From contig CAINDA010000022.1 in NCBI GenBank assembly GCA_903847205.1, positions 1 through 64,000 of the forward strand: DNA of 64,000 nucleotides, read 5' to 3'. The stretch is from an uncultured Bacteroidota bacterium (lineage in GTDB: Bacteria; Bacteroidota; Bacteroidia; 2-12-FULL-35-15). Positions 44,514 to 53,859 of the stretch are shown in pieces. How positions within the stretch are numbered: position 1 is the stretch's first letter; each line of letters starts with the position of its first letter. The notes under the pieces were generated by a model. That model was not told the DNA's origin, did not search any database, and was given only the letters and a program-made list of their open reading frames with translations. A program made the position numbers and the translations under genes.

Positions 44514-44724
44514 TGAAATTTGGGTTTTTAATTATTTAACAAGGCACGGAAAGAATATTCGAGAAACTAAAAATTGGAGGGTTAAGCACAAAATATTTAA
44601 CCAGGATTTTTATAACATTTTAGCAGAACAGTGGAAATCGTGCATATAAAATTCCCGTGTTATTACGTTCAGCTGTTCCCGCTAAGGTTTATATCTGTTA
44701 TTATTAACCACTTAAACAGCACTG

Positions 44725-44757
44725 ACGGCGGGCTGTTTAACATAACAGCCGCGCCGT
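44725..44757. repeat. GC-rich hairpin between divergent genes
   Basis: ACGGCGGGCTGTT and AACAGCCGCGCCGT pair over 13 bp with one bulged G and the loop TAACAT. No T run follows, so it is not a typical terminator. It lies upstream of the cytochrome promoter in the 385-bp gap between TetR and the cytochrome gene. Confidence 0.6.
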
Positions 44758-44804
44758 TGATCTGCCGCGTTGATTGATCGTCGGTTTTATGGAAGTATTT
44801 TAAT

Positions 44805-44812
44805 TACTTTTG
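44805..44812 (+). promoter_or_regulatory. Bacteroidota -7 element for the cytochrome gene
   Basis: The element TACTTTTG matches TAnnTTTG exactly, 24 bases upstream of the ATG at 44837. It supports that start over the in-frame TTG at 44810, which would overlap the promoter. Confidence 0.5.
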
Positions 44813-44836
44813 CACGGAACCAAAAATCTAAAAAAA

Positions 44837-45448
44837 ATGATAAAAGGAATTCTCCACACACATTTAGCTTCTGTAATTTTATTTTTATTTATTTACATTA
44901 TTAAAACATTTTTGCTGCTAGCGAACAATAATGAAGGCTTAGCCAAATTCACCAAAGCCGTTAAAGTACCAGAAATGATAATATCCGCTTTATTTTTAGG
45001 AACAGGTATTTACCTGCTTACGCAGATTCCAGAAATAAACTCATTACTGATTATTAAAATCTTTGCTGTATTTGTTTCAATTCCATTAGCAATTATAGGT
45101 TTTAAAAAGAAAAACAAAGTCTTGGCTTCATTGTCATTACTACTGATAATAGGGGCATACGGCATGGCTGAGATGAGCAAGAAACAAAAACCAAAAGCTA
45201 TGCAGGGTATTTCAGAATCAAATTTAAACGGCAGTGAATTATATAACGCTGCCTGCATTTCATGCCATGGAGCTGACGGTAAATTAGGAACAATGGGTGC
45301 TGGAAATCTGGCTGCATCAACTATGGATATCTCTTCGAGAATTGAAATTATAAAAAAAGGAAAAGGGCTGATGAAGCCATTTGATGGAATATTGACTGCT
45401 GATCAAATAAAAGCCGCTGCAGAATACACACTAACGCTAAAAAAGTAA
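44837..45448 (+). CDS. membrane-anchored c-type cytochrome with SirB-like N-terminus
   Basis: The protein has 203 residues from the ATG at 44837. Four hydrophobic helices fill about residues 5-120 ('LHTHLASVILFLFIYIIKTFLLL', 'ISALFLGTGIYLL', 'FAVFVSIPLAIIGF', 'LASLSLLLIIGAYGMAEM'), the layout of the SirB family. A single cytochrome c domain follows, with heme motif CISCH (about residue 140) and a likely Met ligand in 'KGLMKPFDG'. The heme domain would face the periplasm. Its redox partner is not evident from the neighbours. It has its own promoter element and is followed 127 bases later by hflX. Confidence 0.88.
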   Translation: MIKGILHTHLASVILFLFIYIIKTFLLLANNNEGLAKFTKAVKVPEMIISALFLGTGIYLLTQIPEINSLLIIKIFAVFVSIPLAIIGFKKKNKVLASLSLLLIIGAYGMAEMSKKQKPKAMQGISESNLNGSELYNAACISCHGADGKLGTMGAGNLAASTMDISSRIEIIKKGKGLMKPFDGILTADQIKAAAEYTLTLKK

Positions 45449-45575
45449 CAGTTAAAAAGTTTTAAGTTGGAAATTTTAAAGTTCTGGATGCTTTAATAGT
45501 AAAATACTTTAAGCAAAACCTTACTCATCAAAACATCATTAAACTTTCCAACTTTGAACTTTAAACTAAAATAAA

Positions 45576-46778
45576 ATGCACGATACTTCAAAAAAACAGG
45601 AAACAGCAATACTTGTAGGATTAATCAACAGAGCTCAGAAAGAAGAAACCGCTTCTGAATATCTTGATGAGCTCGAGTTTTTGGCTGATACAGCCGGTGC
45701 AAAAGTATTAAAGCGCTACACACAGCGGCTTGAACACCCTGATTCCAGAACATTCATTGGTGCAGGAAAATTAATTACTATAGCTGGTTTTGTGAAAGAA
45801 AACAAAGTAGATATTGTAATTTTTGATGATGAGCTTTCACCTGCACAGCAGCGCAATTTGGAGAAAGAGCTGAATGAAGAAAAAGAAATCAAAGTTAAAG
45901 TAGTTGACCGCACACGTTTAATCCTCGATATTTTTGCTTCCCGTGCCAGAACCGCACATGCCAAGACCCAGGTAGAGCTTGCTCAATCCATTTATCTGCT
46001 CCCGCGCTTAACAAAAATGTGGGATCACTTAGACCGTATCAAAGGCGGTATCGGTATGAAGGGTGCCGGTGAAACAGAAATTGAAACCGACAGGCGTATT
46101 GTCCGGGACCGCATTGCTTTATTGAAAGAACGGCTTGCAACCATCGACAGGCAGATGGAAACACAGCGTAAAAACCGCGGAGAGATGATACGTGTTGCAT
46201 TGGTGGGTTATACCAATGTAGGTAAATCTACCATTATGAACATGCTCAGCAAAAGCGATGTGTTTGCTGAAAATAAATTGTTTGCAACATTGGATACCAC
46301 CGTCCGCAAAGTGGTTATTGAAAATATTCCTTTCCTGCTTTCCGATACTGTCGGATTCATCCGGAAACTGCCTACCACTCTTGTAGAATCATTCAAATCA
46401 ACTTTGGATGAAGTGCGTGAAGCTGATATATTAATGCATGTTGTAGATATCTCACATCCAGGTTTCGAAGATCAGATAAATGTTGTAAACCAAACGCTGA
46501 GCGACATCGGCGCAGGTGATAAGCCGGCAATTATGGTGTTCAATAAAATAGACGCCTTTACTTTTGATCAGAAAGATATTGATGATTTATCGCCCATTAC
46601 AAAACACAACATAAGTTTAGAACAGTTAAAAAAAACATGGATGAGCAATCTGAATGCTCAGTGCCTTTTTATTTCTGCCGTAAACAAAGAAAATATTGAT
46701 GAGTTCAAAAGCGTGCTTTATGAGAAAGTAAAAGAACTGCAGTTAAAGCGCTATCCTTACAATAAACTGTTGTATTAG
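45576..46778 (+). CDS. hflX: ribosome-associated GTPase HflX
   Basis: The 400-residue protein has the HflX N-terminal domain ('TFIGAGKLITIAGFV', 'IFDDELSPAQQRNLE', 'VVDRTRLILDIFASRA', 'KGGIGMKGAGETEIETDRR'), a coiled linker, and a G domain. The G domain has the P-loop GYTNVGKST (about 210-218), 'LLSDTVGFIRKLP' (G3), 'FNKIDAF' (G4) and 'FISAVNKEN' (G5). HflX splits stalled or hibernating ribosomes, for example after heat stress. The length is normal. The gene is alone. Its stop codon touches the end of a pseudogene on the other strand. Confidence 0.97.
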   Translation: MHDTSKKQETAILVGLINRAQKEETASEYLDELEFLADTAGAKVLKRYTQRLEHPDSRTFIGAGKLITIAGFVKENKVDIVIFDDELSPAQQRNLEKELNEEKEIKVKVVDRTRLILDIFASRARTAHAKTQVELAQSIYLLPRLTKMWDHLDRIKGGIGMKGAGETEIETDRRIVRDRIALLKERLATIDRQMETQRKNRGEMIRVALVGYTNVGKSTIMNMLSKSDVFAENKLFATLDTTVRKVVIENIPFLLSDTVGFIRKLPTTLVESFKSTLDEVREADILMHVVDISHPGFEDQINVVNQTLSDIGAGDKPAIMVFNKIDAFTFDQKDIDDLSPITKHNISLEQLKKTWMSNLNAQCLFISAVNKENIDEFKSVLYEKVKELQLKRYPYNKLLY

Positions 46779-47154
46779 TTAATAACAAATCTCTTAGCTG
46801 TATTTAAGCCATCTTTTAAAATAATATTGTAAACACCCTTTCTTAATTTTGAAACCCCCGTTTCTTAATTATGTTCTCCTTCATTTTGAGATTAATTCAG
46901 CAGCTCAGCAGCCAAATTGAATCTATCAATGCACCTGCCGTACTCCAATGAGCTGCTGTTGGAGGAGTTTTTATACTCAGTGTTTGGCTGTACGCTAGGC
47001 CTACTGTTCCGCTGGCTATAGATGTGGCGCTGTCGGGGTAGATGCCGTAATCGGTTGAGGAGGCACAAGCTGCATTTGGTGTATACTGTGCATAAGAGTT
47101 AATAATGCCTGAAGCAATAATTAACAGAGCCGCTGAAAGTAGTTTTTTTATCAT
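46775..47154 (-). pseudogene. T9SS-exported protein with the middle deleted
   Basis: The 5' part (46897-47154) encodes 85 residues with a signal peptide (about 1-22, INSYAQ) and then stops in a low-content end (DSIWLLSC). Downstream on the same strand, 46775-46860 still encodes the last residues of a type A T9SS sorting domain: 'GVSKLRKGVYNIIL...TAKRFVIN'. The body between the two is missing and the frames no longer join. It is therefore the scar of a deleted surface or secreted protein. Confidence 0.65.
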
Positions 47155-47376
47155 AGTAATGAGTTTTTCATTATTATTTTTTTATACCTATTGGTAACAG
47201 GTATAGTTAGCTGCAAATTTCAATTAGAATATAAGGAGATTCAAAATGGCAGCCGTCCTAATTTAATAGGACGAAAAGAGTAATTTCAATAGGAAAGCAA
47301 ATTGGGAGAAAATTGGATATTGATAAGGCCTTTATTTTGATTTTGGTTTTATTTGATTAATTGTTTGTTTTTTGAT

Positions 47377-47691
47377 CAGGAACATTGTTTTTAGGTCAAG
47401 AACAGTTGTTTTTGCTTCAGGAATAATTATTTCTATTACAGAAATAACTGTTTCTGACACAGGAATAGTTGTTTTTGTAATAGAAGTAGTTATTTCTGTT
47501 ATGGGAATAATTGTTTTTGTGTTGGGAATAACTATTTCTGACACGGGAATAGTTATTCCAGAAGCAGGAATAGTTATTTCCGTTATAGAAACAATTGTTT
47601 CTGATACAGGAATAATTGTTTTTGTGTTGGGAATAACTATTTCTGACACGGGAATAGTTATTCCTGAAGCAGAAACAATTGTTTTTGCCAA
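47377..47691. repeat. 21-bp minisatellite, about 15 units
   Basis: Units start every 21 bases (47398, 47419, 47440, up to 47671), with the consensus RGGAATARTTRTTTYTGNYRY. A block of about 80 bases recurs nearly exactly after 105 bases (five units). Because 21 is a multiple of three, frames on both strands stay open and would encode seven-residue repeats (for example 'GIVISDT' or 'TIPVSEI'). No start, promoter or partner supports either as a real protein. Confidence 0.85.
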
Positions 47692-47820
47692 TAAACCCAC
47701 ATTACCCTTTAAAAAGCAGTTATTAAACCTGCCGAAGATGTTTAAGGCAGTATTTATTGATTTTACATTTGGGATGAAGCTCCCTAAGGTTTCTTTTTGA
47801 AAAAGGTTAATGATTAATTT

Positions 47821-48000
47821 TTACTCAACCAAACCATTATCAATGGCGCATCGCACAAGCTCAACAACATTATGCAGGTCAAGTTTTTTCATGATATTCT
47901 CGCGATGAACTTTTACGGTTTTGGAGCTGATAAATAGTTTTTCTCCTGCTTCGGCATTGGATAGCATACTCCGCTCCCGCTTTCCAGAAGGCGGATGAAC
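47821..48000 (-). pseudogene. 3' remnant of a NarL/LuxR-type response regulator gene
   Basis: On the minus strand the frame ending at 47821 reads 'SNAEAGEKLFISSKTVKVHRENIMKKLDLHNVVELV' in pieces, a good LuxR-type helix-turn-helix. Upstream it runs into unrelated text (PPSGKRERS) with no receiver domain. Only about 50 residues of the DNA-binding end survive. Confidence 0.7.
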
Positions 48001-48092
48001 GGCAAACCTTAAATTGTTTTTAATGCAGTACAGAAGCGCAATTCACTTTATAAGCAGCTATAAATTGGAATTTTTCTTAAAATCAACTTATC

Positions 48093-49475
48093 CTATTTCA
48101 TCCCCTTCCGCTCTCTCCATATCTGATTAAACGATTTTGGCGCTGCAAGCGGAAGTTCCCTTCTCTCGCCCCAGGATTTTTTGAAGAATTGTTTCAGCAT
48201 AAAGTTTTTCAGCTTAGCGCCGCCTTTATCCATTGTAGAACGCTTCATCATTGCCCTTTTCCAAAAATGCCAAATCCAGTTTTCTGTCTTTGTTGAAAGC
48301 CCTTTCTGAACACTGTCTCTTCTGTTCGACAATAAAAGTTTATGAATATCAATTTTTACCGGGCATGTTTCAGTGCATTTACCGCATAAAGTGGAAGCAA
48401 AACTTAAATGTTTATAATCCTCCATACCCTGCAGATGTGTAGTTATAATGGCTCCTATCGGTCCGCTGTATGTTGTGCCGTATGCATGCCCTCCGATAGT
48501 TTGATAAACAGGACATACGTTTGAGCATGCGCCGCAGCCGATGCAGGACAGCGCTTGTCTTTGTTCAGTTTTATCGAGCAGTGAGCTGCGTCCGTTATCT
48601 AATAAAATTACATACATTTCCTCCGGACCGTCTGTTTCATCTGCCTGCTTTGGTCCTGTATAAATGGTATTATAAACTGTTAATTGCTGCCCGGTGCCGT
48701 GAGCAGCAAGAAGCGGCCAGAATAAATCCAGGTCAGCAATAGAAGGTATCATTTTTTCAATCCCTGCAATTGCTATATGTACCTTCGGAAATGCCAATGA
48801 CATTATTCCGTTCCCTTCGTTTTCAGTTATTGCAATTGCACCGGCATCAGCAATTAAAAAATTGGCGCCGCTCACCCCTACTTCTGCTTTCGGATACTTT
48901 CCCCTTAATTCCTGACGGACAAATTCTGTTATCTGCTCCGGGCTCCAGTCAAGCGGAGTACCCTTTTTTTCATTAAATGTTTTTGCTACGTCTTCCTTCG
49001 AAAGGTGCATAGCAGGTGTTACAGAGTGGCTGGGCGCCTCTTTGCGAAGCTGTAAAATGTATTCGCCTAAATCAGTTTCAATGCCTTCTATTCCATTTTT
49101 TTCAAGTGCCTCTTTCAGATGTATCTCCTCCGAAACCATCGATTTCGTTTTTACAATGGTTTTAGCTCCTGCCTTTTTCATAATCTGAAGCGCCTCCTTT
49201 ACGGCATCTTCAGCATCTTTTGCCCAGATTACTTTACCACCCCGTTTCACAAAAGCGGCCTCAAATTCTACCAGGTATTTTTCAAGATTCTCAATTGCTT
49301 TATGCTTTATCGCGGCTGCTCGGATTTTAGCCAGTTCTAAATCGGCAAACTGCTCTTTTCCTTCAATTGCTTTTTTTTCGTATTGCGCAATGTTATGAGT
49401 GATTTTTTTGCGGTGATCGGGATCAGCTATTTTTACTTCCGATGCTTCTAAAAATGCTTCTAATGCGTTTGACAT
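48093..49475 (-). CDS. lutB: LutB/LldF-family iron-sulfur protein (lactate utilisation)
   Basis: The 460-residue cytoplasmic protein has a large LUD domain (about 60-300; 'ANFLIADAGAIAITENEGNG', 'GIEKMIPSIADLDLFWPLL'). Two ferredoxin-like cluster motifs follow: CIGCGACSNVCP (about 310-321) and CGKCTETCP (about 363-371). LutB is one subunit of the LutABC L-lactate oxidation complex in other bacteria. No lutA or lutC is adjacent here, so the partners must be elsewhere, or the protein has another oxidoreductase role. It is the last gene of a leftward unit, 7 bases after the M28 peptidase gene. Confidence 0.92.
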   Translation of the reverse strand: MSNALEAFLEASEVKIADPDHRKKITHNIAQYEKKAIEGKEQFADLELAKIRAAAIKHKAIENLEKYLVEFEAAFVKRGGKVIWAKDAEDAVKEALQIMKKAGAKTIVKTKSMVSEEIHLKEALEKNGIEGIETDLGEYILQLRKEAPSHSVTPAMHLSKEDVAKTFNEKKGTPLDWSPEQITEFVRQELRGKYPKAEVGVSGANFLIADAGAIAITENEGNGIMSLAFPKVHIAIAGIEKMIPSIADLDLFWPLLAAHGTGQQLTVYNTIYTGPKQADETDGPEEMYVILLDNGRSSLLDKTEQRQALSCIGCGACSNVCPVYQTIGGHAYGTTYSGPIGAIITTHLQGMEDYKHLSFASTLCGKCTETCPVKIDIHKLLLSNRRDSVQKGLSTKTENWIWHFWKRAMMKRSTMDKGGAKLKNFMLKQFFKKSWGERRELPLAAPKSFNQIWRERKGMK

Positions 49476-49482
49476 AGTTTTA

Positions 49483-51015
49483 TTATTTCTTATTTGAATC
49501 CACTTTTATCCGCTCGTTTCTATTTGCAAGTTCCCAGGCAGTAAAAAAAACAAGGCGTGTGATTTTTTCCATCTTATTGAAGTTTATTTTTTCAACTTCA
49601 TCGGTTTCTTTATGATAATCGGCATGTACGCCGTTAAAATAAAATATTACCGGGATCCCATTTTTTGCAAAATTGTAATGATCCGAACGGTAATAAAAGC
49701 GATTCCTGTCCTTCTCGTCATTATAAGTATAATCCAGTTCTAAATTACTGTACGTTTTATTTGCAGTTTCGCTGATATTATGCAATTGAGAGCTTAATTT
49801 ATCCGAACCTATTAAATAGATGTAATCAGGATTATTCTCATGTCTGGGATCTACACGGCCAATCATATCAATATTCAAATCGCAGACCGTATTTTTAAGC
49901 GGATATACAGGATTTTGAACATAATAAGACGATCCCAGCAGTCCTTTTTCTTCCCCGGCAACGGTCATGAATAACATGCTTCTCCTCGGGCCGTGACCTT
50001 CTTTTTTCGCCTTTTCAAACGTTTTTGCAAGTTCAATTACAGCAACTGTCCCCGAGCCGTCATCGTCTGCTCCGTTAAATACTTTGTCCCCCTCCATCCC
50101 AAGATGATCATAGTGAGCAGTAACAACCACAAGCTGATCTTTTAAATCACTTCCTTCAACATAAGCCAGCACATTTTCTGAACCAACCTTCTCCACTTCA
50201 TTTTTTATTTTAATGGTAATCTTGGTTTTTACCAATATATTCAATGGTTTCCGGATGGCTGAAATTTTCTGTTTAATTGATTCAATAGTTTCTTTTTGAA
50301 GAATATCCTCTGCCATTTGTTTTGAAATATAAACAATAACCATGTTATCATCGGCTTCTTCAAGCTTCATTGAAGGAGATTCAATACGGCGTTTATTATT
50401 CAGCATTTCTTTTTCAATATCTTCAGAGGCTATCAGCAAAACCTTCACTTTATTCTCTCTTGCCTTTTCCAGCTTTACTTTATAGTAGGACGACCACATG
50501 GATTTTATTTTCTTTCCTGTTACCAGCGACAGCGAATCAGATGCGACAGGTTCTCCCGAAAGTATCATAACCACTTTATCTTTCACATCAACACCTTTGT
50601 AATCATCATAATTTTCATCCTGAATGCCGTATCCCAGAAACTGCACATTTTCTGCATCAATTCTTTGTTCAATCTGGCCGGGTAAATTGAAATAATCTTT
50701 ATTGCCATCGTACTTCTTTCCATCAATTAAAATTTCAGCCGGTTTTGGTAAAATTATATTCAGCATAAATTGCTGAAAGTAGGTGGTATCTTTATAAGGC
50801 GGGATACCGGCGGCTTTAAACAGCTTTGCTATATATACCGCGGCCATTTTCTGCCCTCTTTTACCTGTTTCCCTTCCCTCATAAGCATCTGACGCTATTA
50901 CATGTAAATTTTCACTCATTACACCTGCAGTGATGTTTTTTGAATAGCGCATGGCAGTGGTATCTTTTTGCTGCGCGTTAATTAAAAAGGGTAATTGAAA
51001 GAGGCAGAGCAGCAT
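49483..51015 (-). CDS. secreted M28-family metallopeptidase
   Basis: The 510-residue protein has the co-catalytic dizinc ligands of M28: His in 'VVTAHYDHLGM', Asp in 'NGADDDGSGT', Glu-Glu in 'AGEEKGLLGS', Asp in 'NIDMIGR' and His in 'YYRSDHYNF'. A PA-like insert sits in the first half ('GKKIKSMWSSYYKVKL' region). It is an exported aminopeptidase or glutaminyl-cyclase-like enzyme. The ATG at 51015 gives a signal peptide with almost no n-region (MLLCLFQLPFLINAQ). The frame is open upstream with basic residues but no ATG, so the real start may be a rarer codon near 51060. It lies between rpiB and lutB in one leftward operon. Confidence 0.92.
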   Translation of the reverse strand: MLLCLFQLPFLINAQQKDTTAMRYSKNITAGVMSENLHVIASDAYEGRETGKRGQKMAAVYIAKLFKAAGIPPYKDTTYFQQFMLNIILPKPAEILIDGKKYDGNKDYFNLPGQIEQRIDAENVQFLGYGIQDENYDDYKGVDVKDKVVMILSGEPVASDSLSLVTGKKIKSMWSSYYKVKLEKARENKVKVLLIASEDIEKEMLNNKRRIESPSMKLEEADDNMVIVYISKQMAEDILQKETIESIKQKISAIRKPLNILVKTKITIKIKNEVEKVGSENVLAYVEGSDLKDQLVVVTAHYDHLGMEGDKVFNGADDDGSGTVAVIELAKTFEKAKKEGHGPRRSMLFMTVAGEEKGLLGSSYYVQNPVYPLKNTVCDLNIDMIGRVDPRHENNPDYIYLIGSDKLSSQLHNISETANKTYSNLELDYTYNDEKDRNRFYYRSDHYNFAKNGIPVIFYFNGVHADYHKETDEVEKINFNKMEKITRLVFFTAWELANRNERIKVDSNKK

Positions 51016-51095
51016 TATTCCAAGAAAGGAATAATGTCCTGTAATTTTTATATTCGGATTATTATTGATGATATTGGGAGATATTTTTAATTAAA

Positions 51096-51533
51096 CTAAG
51101 CTGTAAAGTTTGAAATTTTACTCACTCTTTCGGTATGTCTTCCACCTTCAAACGCTATGGTAATAAATGCATCCACACATTTTTCTGCTTCTTCCGGGCT
51201 GATGCACCGGGCCGGCAATGTTAAAATATTTGCATCATTATGCTGCCTTGCTAATACTGCAATTTCAGCCTTCCAGCAGAGTGCCGCTCGTATTCCTTTG
51301 TGTTTATTGGCAGCCATATTAATGCCATTACCTGTGCCGCACATTAATATACCAAAATCCACTTCCTTCGACTCAACGCTCTTTGCAACAGGGTGGGCAA
51401 AATCAGGATAATCTGCACGTTCTTCTGAATAAGCGCCAAAATCTTTTACCTCAATTCCTTTTTGCTTTAAATAAATTATTAATTTTTCTTTTAATTCAAA
51501 ACCTGCGTGATCAGAACCAATTGCTATCTTCAT
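51096..51533 (-). CDS. rpiB: ribose-5-phosphate isomerase B
   Basis: The 145-residue protein of the RpiB/LacAB family has the N-terminal 'KIAIGSDHAGFELKEKL', 'VKDFGAYSEERADYPDFAH', 'FGILMCGTGNGINMAANKHKGIRAALC' (with the active-site Cys) and 'HNDANILTLPAR'. It interconverts ribose-5-phosphate and ribulose-5-phosphate in the pentose phosphate pathway. The length is normal. It is the first gene of the leftward unit rpiB-peptidase-lutB. Its upstream side is the AT-rich divergent region. Confidence 0.97.
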   Translation of the reverse strand: MKIAIGSDHAGFELKEKLIIYLKQKGIEVKDFGAYSEERADYPDFAHPVAKSVESKEVDFGILMCGTGNGINMAANKHKGIRAALCWKAEIAVLARQHNDANILTLPARCISPEEAEKCVDAFITIAFEGGRHTERVSKISNFTA

Positions 51534-52076
51534 TTAAAATATTTATTAATTGATAAAATAAAATACTATCTTATTCATTTGCAGTATAAAATCAGGGTAA
51601 TCAACAGCTTTTTTGGATTATTAACAATCATGTAAAGTTGAAAAATAAAAGCTTGATAATTAACACTCTAATTTTATTTTTATCAACATCAAATTTGTTG
51701 ATAAAAGACCTTTTTAATTAAAACCTTTTAAAGATTTTTCTTGGATTGTTAAATTACAGTATCCCATGTATTAATTTTTGGATAATAGAATAAAATCTTA
51801 TCAGAAATTTACATTACAAGTGAACAATTTGATAACATAAAAAAGCTTATTTTTGTCTGATATTTATTAGATCAATAGTTTATTAACAGCATGTTTATAA
51901 TGCACTATATTATTACTATTCAGCATTATAATAAATGAGAACTTTTTGATTACCCTTGCTGTTTTGTTAAGATTTAAATAATCAATGGTTTTAATTAAAA
52001 ATTTTGAACCATATTAACAGACCAACAACAACAACAATTTTATTTTAAATTTAAATATAAAAAATATATTATTGAT
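51534..52076. other. AT-rich divergent gap, candidate replication-origin region
   Basis: The 543 bases have no gene and very high A+T. They hold DnaA-box-like 9-mers TTATCAACA at 51680-51688 and its complement TGTTGATAA at 51696-51704, plus TTATTAACA at 51618-51626 and 51880-51888. Genes diverge from it (rpiB left, nadA right). No dnaA is present in the window, and the boxes differ from strict TTATNCACA, so this is a candidate only. Confidence 0.35.
51678..51706. repeat. perfect 11-bp inverted repeat with DnaA-box-like arms
   Basis: TTTTATCAACA (51678-51688) and TGTTGATAAAA (51696-51706) have a 7-base spacer. It is the most structured element in the AT-rich gap. Confidence 0.8.
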
Positions 52077-53063
52077 ATGGGTGATGATTTTTTGTCCAAA
52101 GGATTTTTAGATGTTCCGATTGATTTATCCTTAGATTTGTTCCAGGAAATAAACAAACTGAAAAAAGAGAAAAATGCAGTCATACTTGCCCATTACTACC
52201 AGGAAGCAGATATTCAGGATATCGCCGATTTTATCGGCGACAGCCTTGCCCTTTCACAGCAAGCAGCTAAAACAAATGCTGACATTATTGTTTTTGCCGG
52301 CGTTCATTTCATGGCGGAAACAGCAAAAATTTTATGCCCTGATAAAAAGGTTTTACTGCCAGATTTAAATGCCGGATGTTCATTAGCTGATTCATGTCCA
52401 GCTGATAAATTTGCAGAATTTAAATCAAAACATCCTGATCATTTGGTTATTTCTTACATCAATTGCTCAGCCGAAATAAAAGCATTAACTGATATTATCT
52501 GCACTTCTTCAAACGCTGAAAAAATTGTTGAAAGTCTGCCGAAAGATCAAAAAATTATATTTGCTCCGGATAAAAACTTGGGTGCCTATATCAGAAAAAA
52601 GACAAGAAGAGATATGGTTTTATGGGATGGCAGCTGTATGGTTCATGAAATATTTTCACTCGAAAAAATTATTAAACTAAAGAACCAGCACCCCGATGCA
52701 AAAGTTATTGCACACCCTGAATGTGAAGCTGCTGTGCTTGAAGTTGCAGATTATATAGGAAGTACGAGCGGTTTGCTGACGTATGCATCAAAATCAGGAG
52801 CGAAAAAATTTATTGTTGCAACTGAAACCGGCATATTACATCAAATGCAGAAAAATTGCCCCGATAAGCTTTTTATACCCGCTCCGCCGAATAATTCCTG
52901 TGCTTGCAATGATTGCCCTCACATGAAATTAAATACGCTGGAAAAGCTTTATAATTGCTTAAAATTTGAGCAGCCAGAGATTAACTTATCAGATGATTTA
53001 ATTTTGAGAGCTAAAAAACCTATAATCAAAATGTTAGTACTTTCAGCCCAGTTCGGATTATAG
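52077..53063 (+). CDS. nadA: quinolinate synthase A
   Basis: The 328-residue cytoplasmic enzyme condenses iminoaspartate with dihydroxyacetone phosphate to quinolinate in NAD synthesis, using a 4Fe-4S cluster. Family landmarks are '[25 protein letters not shown]', '[15 protein letters not shown]', cluster cysteines in '[12 protein letters not shown]', '[20 protein letters not shown]' and '[18 protein letters not shown]'. The length is typical. No nadB or nadC lies nearby. It is the first rightward gene after the AT-rich divergent gap. Confidence 0.97.
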   Translation: MGDDFLSKGFLDVPIDLSLDLFQEINKLKKEKNAVILAHYYQEADIQDIADFIGDSLALSQQAAKTNADIIVFAGVHFMAETAKILCPDKKVLLPDLNAGCSLADSCPADKFAEFKSKHPDHLVISYINCSAEIKALTDIICTSSNAEKIVESLPKDQKIIFAPDKNLGAYIRKKTRRDMVLWDGSCMVHEIFSLEKIIKLKNQHPDAKVIAHPECEAAVLEVADYIGSTSGLLTYASKSGAKKFIVATETGILHQMQKNCPDKLFIPAPPNNSCACNDCPHMKLNTLEKLYNCLKFEQPEINLSDDLILRAKKPIIKMLVLSAQFGL

Positions 53064-53119
53064 AAATTGGAGTCTTAAAATTATTAATTGAAACTAAAGC
53101 CAAATAAAGAAATAAGTTA

Positions 53120-53770
53120 ATGAAAACAAAACTCAAACTAAAAATCCTTATATCAGGATTGTTTGTGATTGTTTACTTTGCTGGATTCGGTCAGTATTCA
53201 ACAATAAAAATCGGCTCCCAAACGTGGATGACTGAAAACTTAAATGTAAATAAATTTAGAAACGGAGATAGAATTAAAGAGGCTAAAACGAATAGAAAAT
53301 GGAGAAGATTAGGACGAAAAGGAAAACCAGCCTGGTGTTTTTATGAAAATAAAACTTTAAATGGAACAAGATATGGAAAATTATATAACTGGTATGCAGT
53401 AAATGATCCAAGGGGATTAGTGCCCTGCGGCTGGCATGTTCCAAGTGATGTTGAATGGACAGAATTAACTGAATTCTTAGGTGGGGAAGATATTGCCGGT
53501 GAAAAAATGAAGTCGGTAAAAGGCTGGAAAGAGTATATAAATAACTTTAGTAACGGAACCAACTCAAGCGGTTTTAAAGGCCTGCCCGGAGGTTATCGGT
53601 TTAGTAACGGAATATTCTTTTATATTTCTTCTTTCGGATATTGGTGGAGTTCAACTGAGGATAATGAAAATAATGCATTTTACCGCGATCAGAGTTATAA
53701 TAAAAGTAATGTAGGGAAAGATACGAATGATAAAATGGACGGACTATCAGTGAGATGCATAAAAGATTAA
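53120..53770 (+). CDS. secreted FISUMP-domain protein
   Basis: The 216-residue protein has a signal peptide (about 1-24, GFGQ). A 'major paralogous domain' of the Fibrobacter/Bacteroidota type follows: 'IGSQTWMTENLNV' near the start, 'YGKLYNWYAV', 'PCGWHVPSDVEWTELTEFLGG', 'NSSGFKGLPGGYR', 'YWWSSTED' and 'LSVRCIKD' at the end. The domain is related to C-type-lectin/FGE-like folds and is probably an extracellular binding module. It is a single-domain member with no T9SS tail. It is 57 bases from nadA but unrelated in function. Confidence 0.88.
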   Translation: MKTKLKLKILISGLFVIVYFAGFGQYSTIKIGSQTWMTENLNVNKFRNGDRIKEAKTNRKWRRLGRKGKPAWCFYENKTLNGTRYGKLYNWYAVNDPRGLVPCGWHVPSDVEWTELTEFLGGEDIAGEKMKSVKGWKEYINNFSNGTNSSGFKGLPGGYRFSNGIFFYISSFGYWWSSTEDNENNAFYRDQSYNKSNVGKDTNDKMDGLSVRCIKD

Positions 53771-53859
53771 TTATTTATTAAATAATTAATAATCAATTAG
53801 TTAAACTATTATTTTAATAATTTAATAGTTACTGTGGCTTTTTAATATAAATATAAAGA

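Noticed and set aside
47332-47800. Repeat proteins of 122 (minus) or 142 (plus) residues
   Set aside because: The open frames are a by-product of a 21-bp period without stops; there is no promoter, signal peptide or partner, and both strands are equally open.
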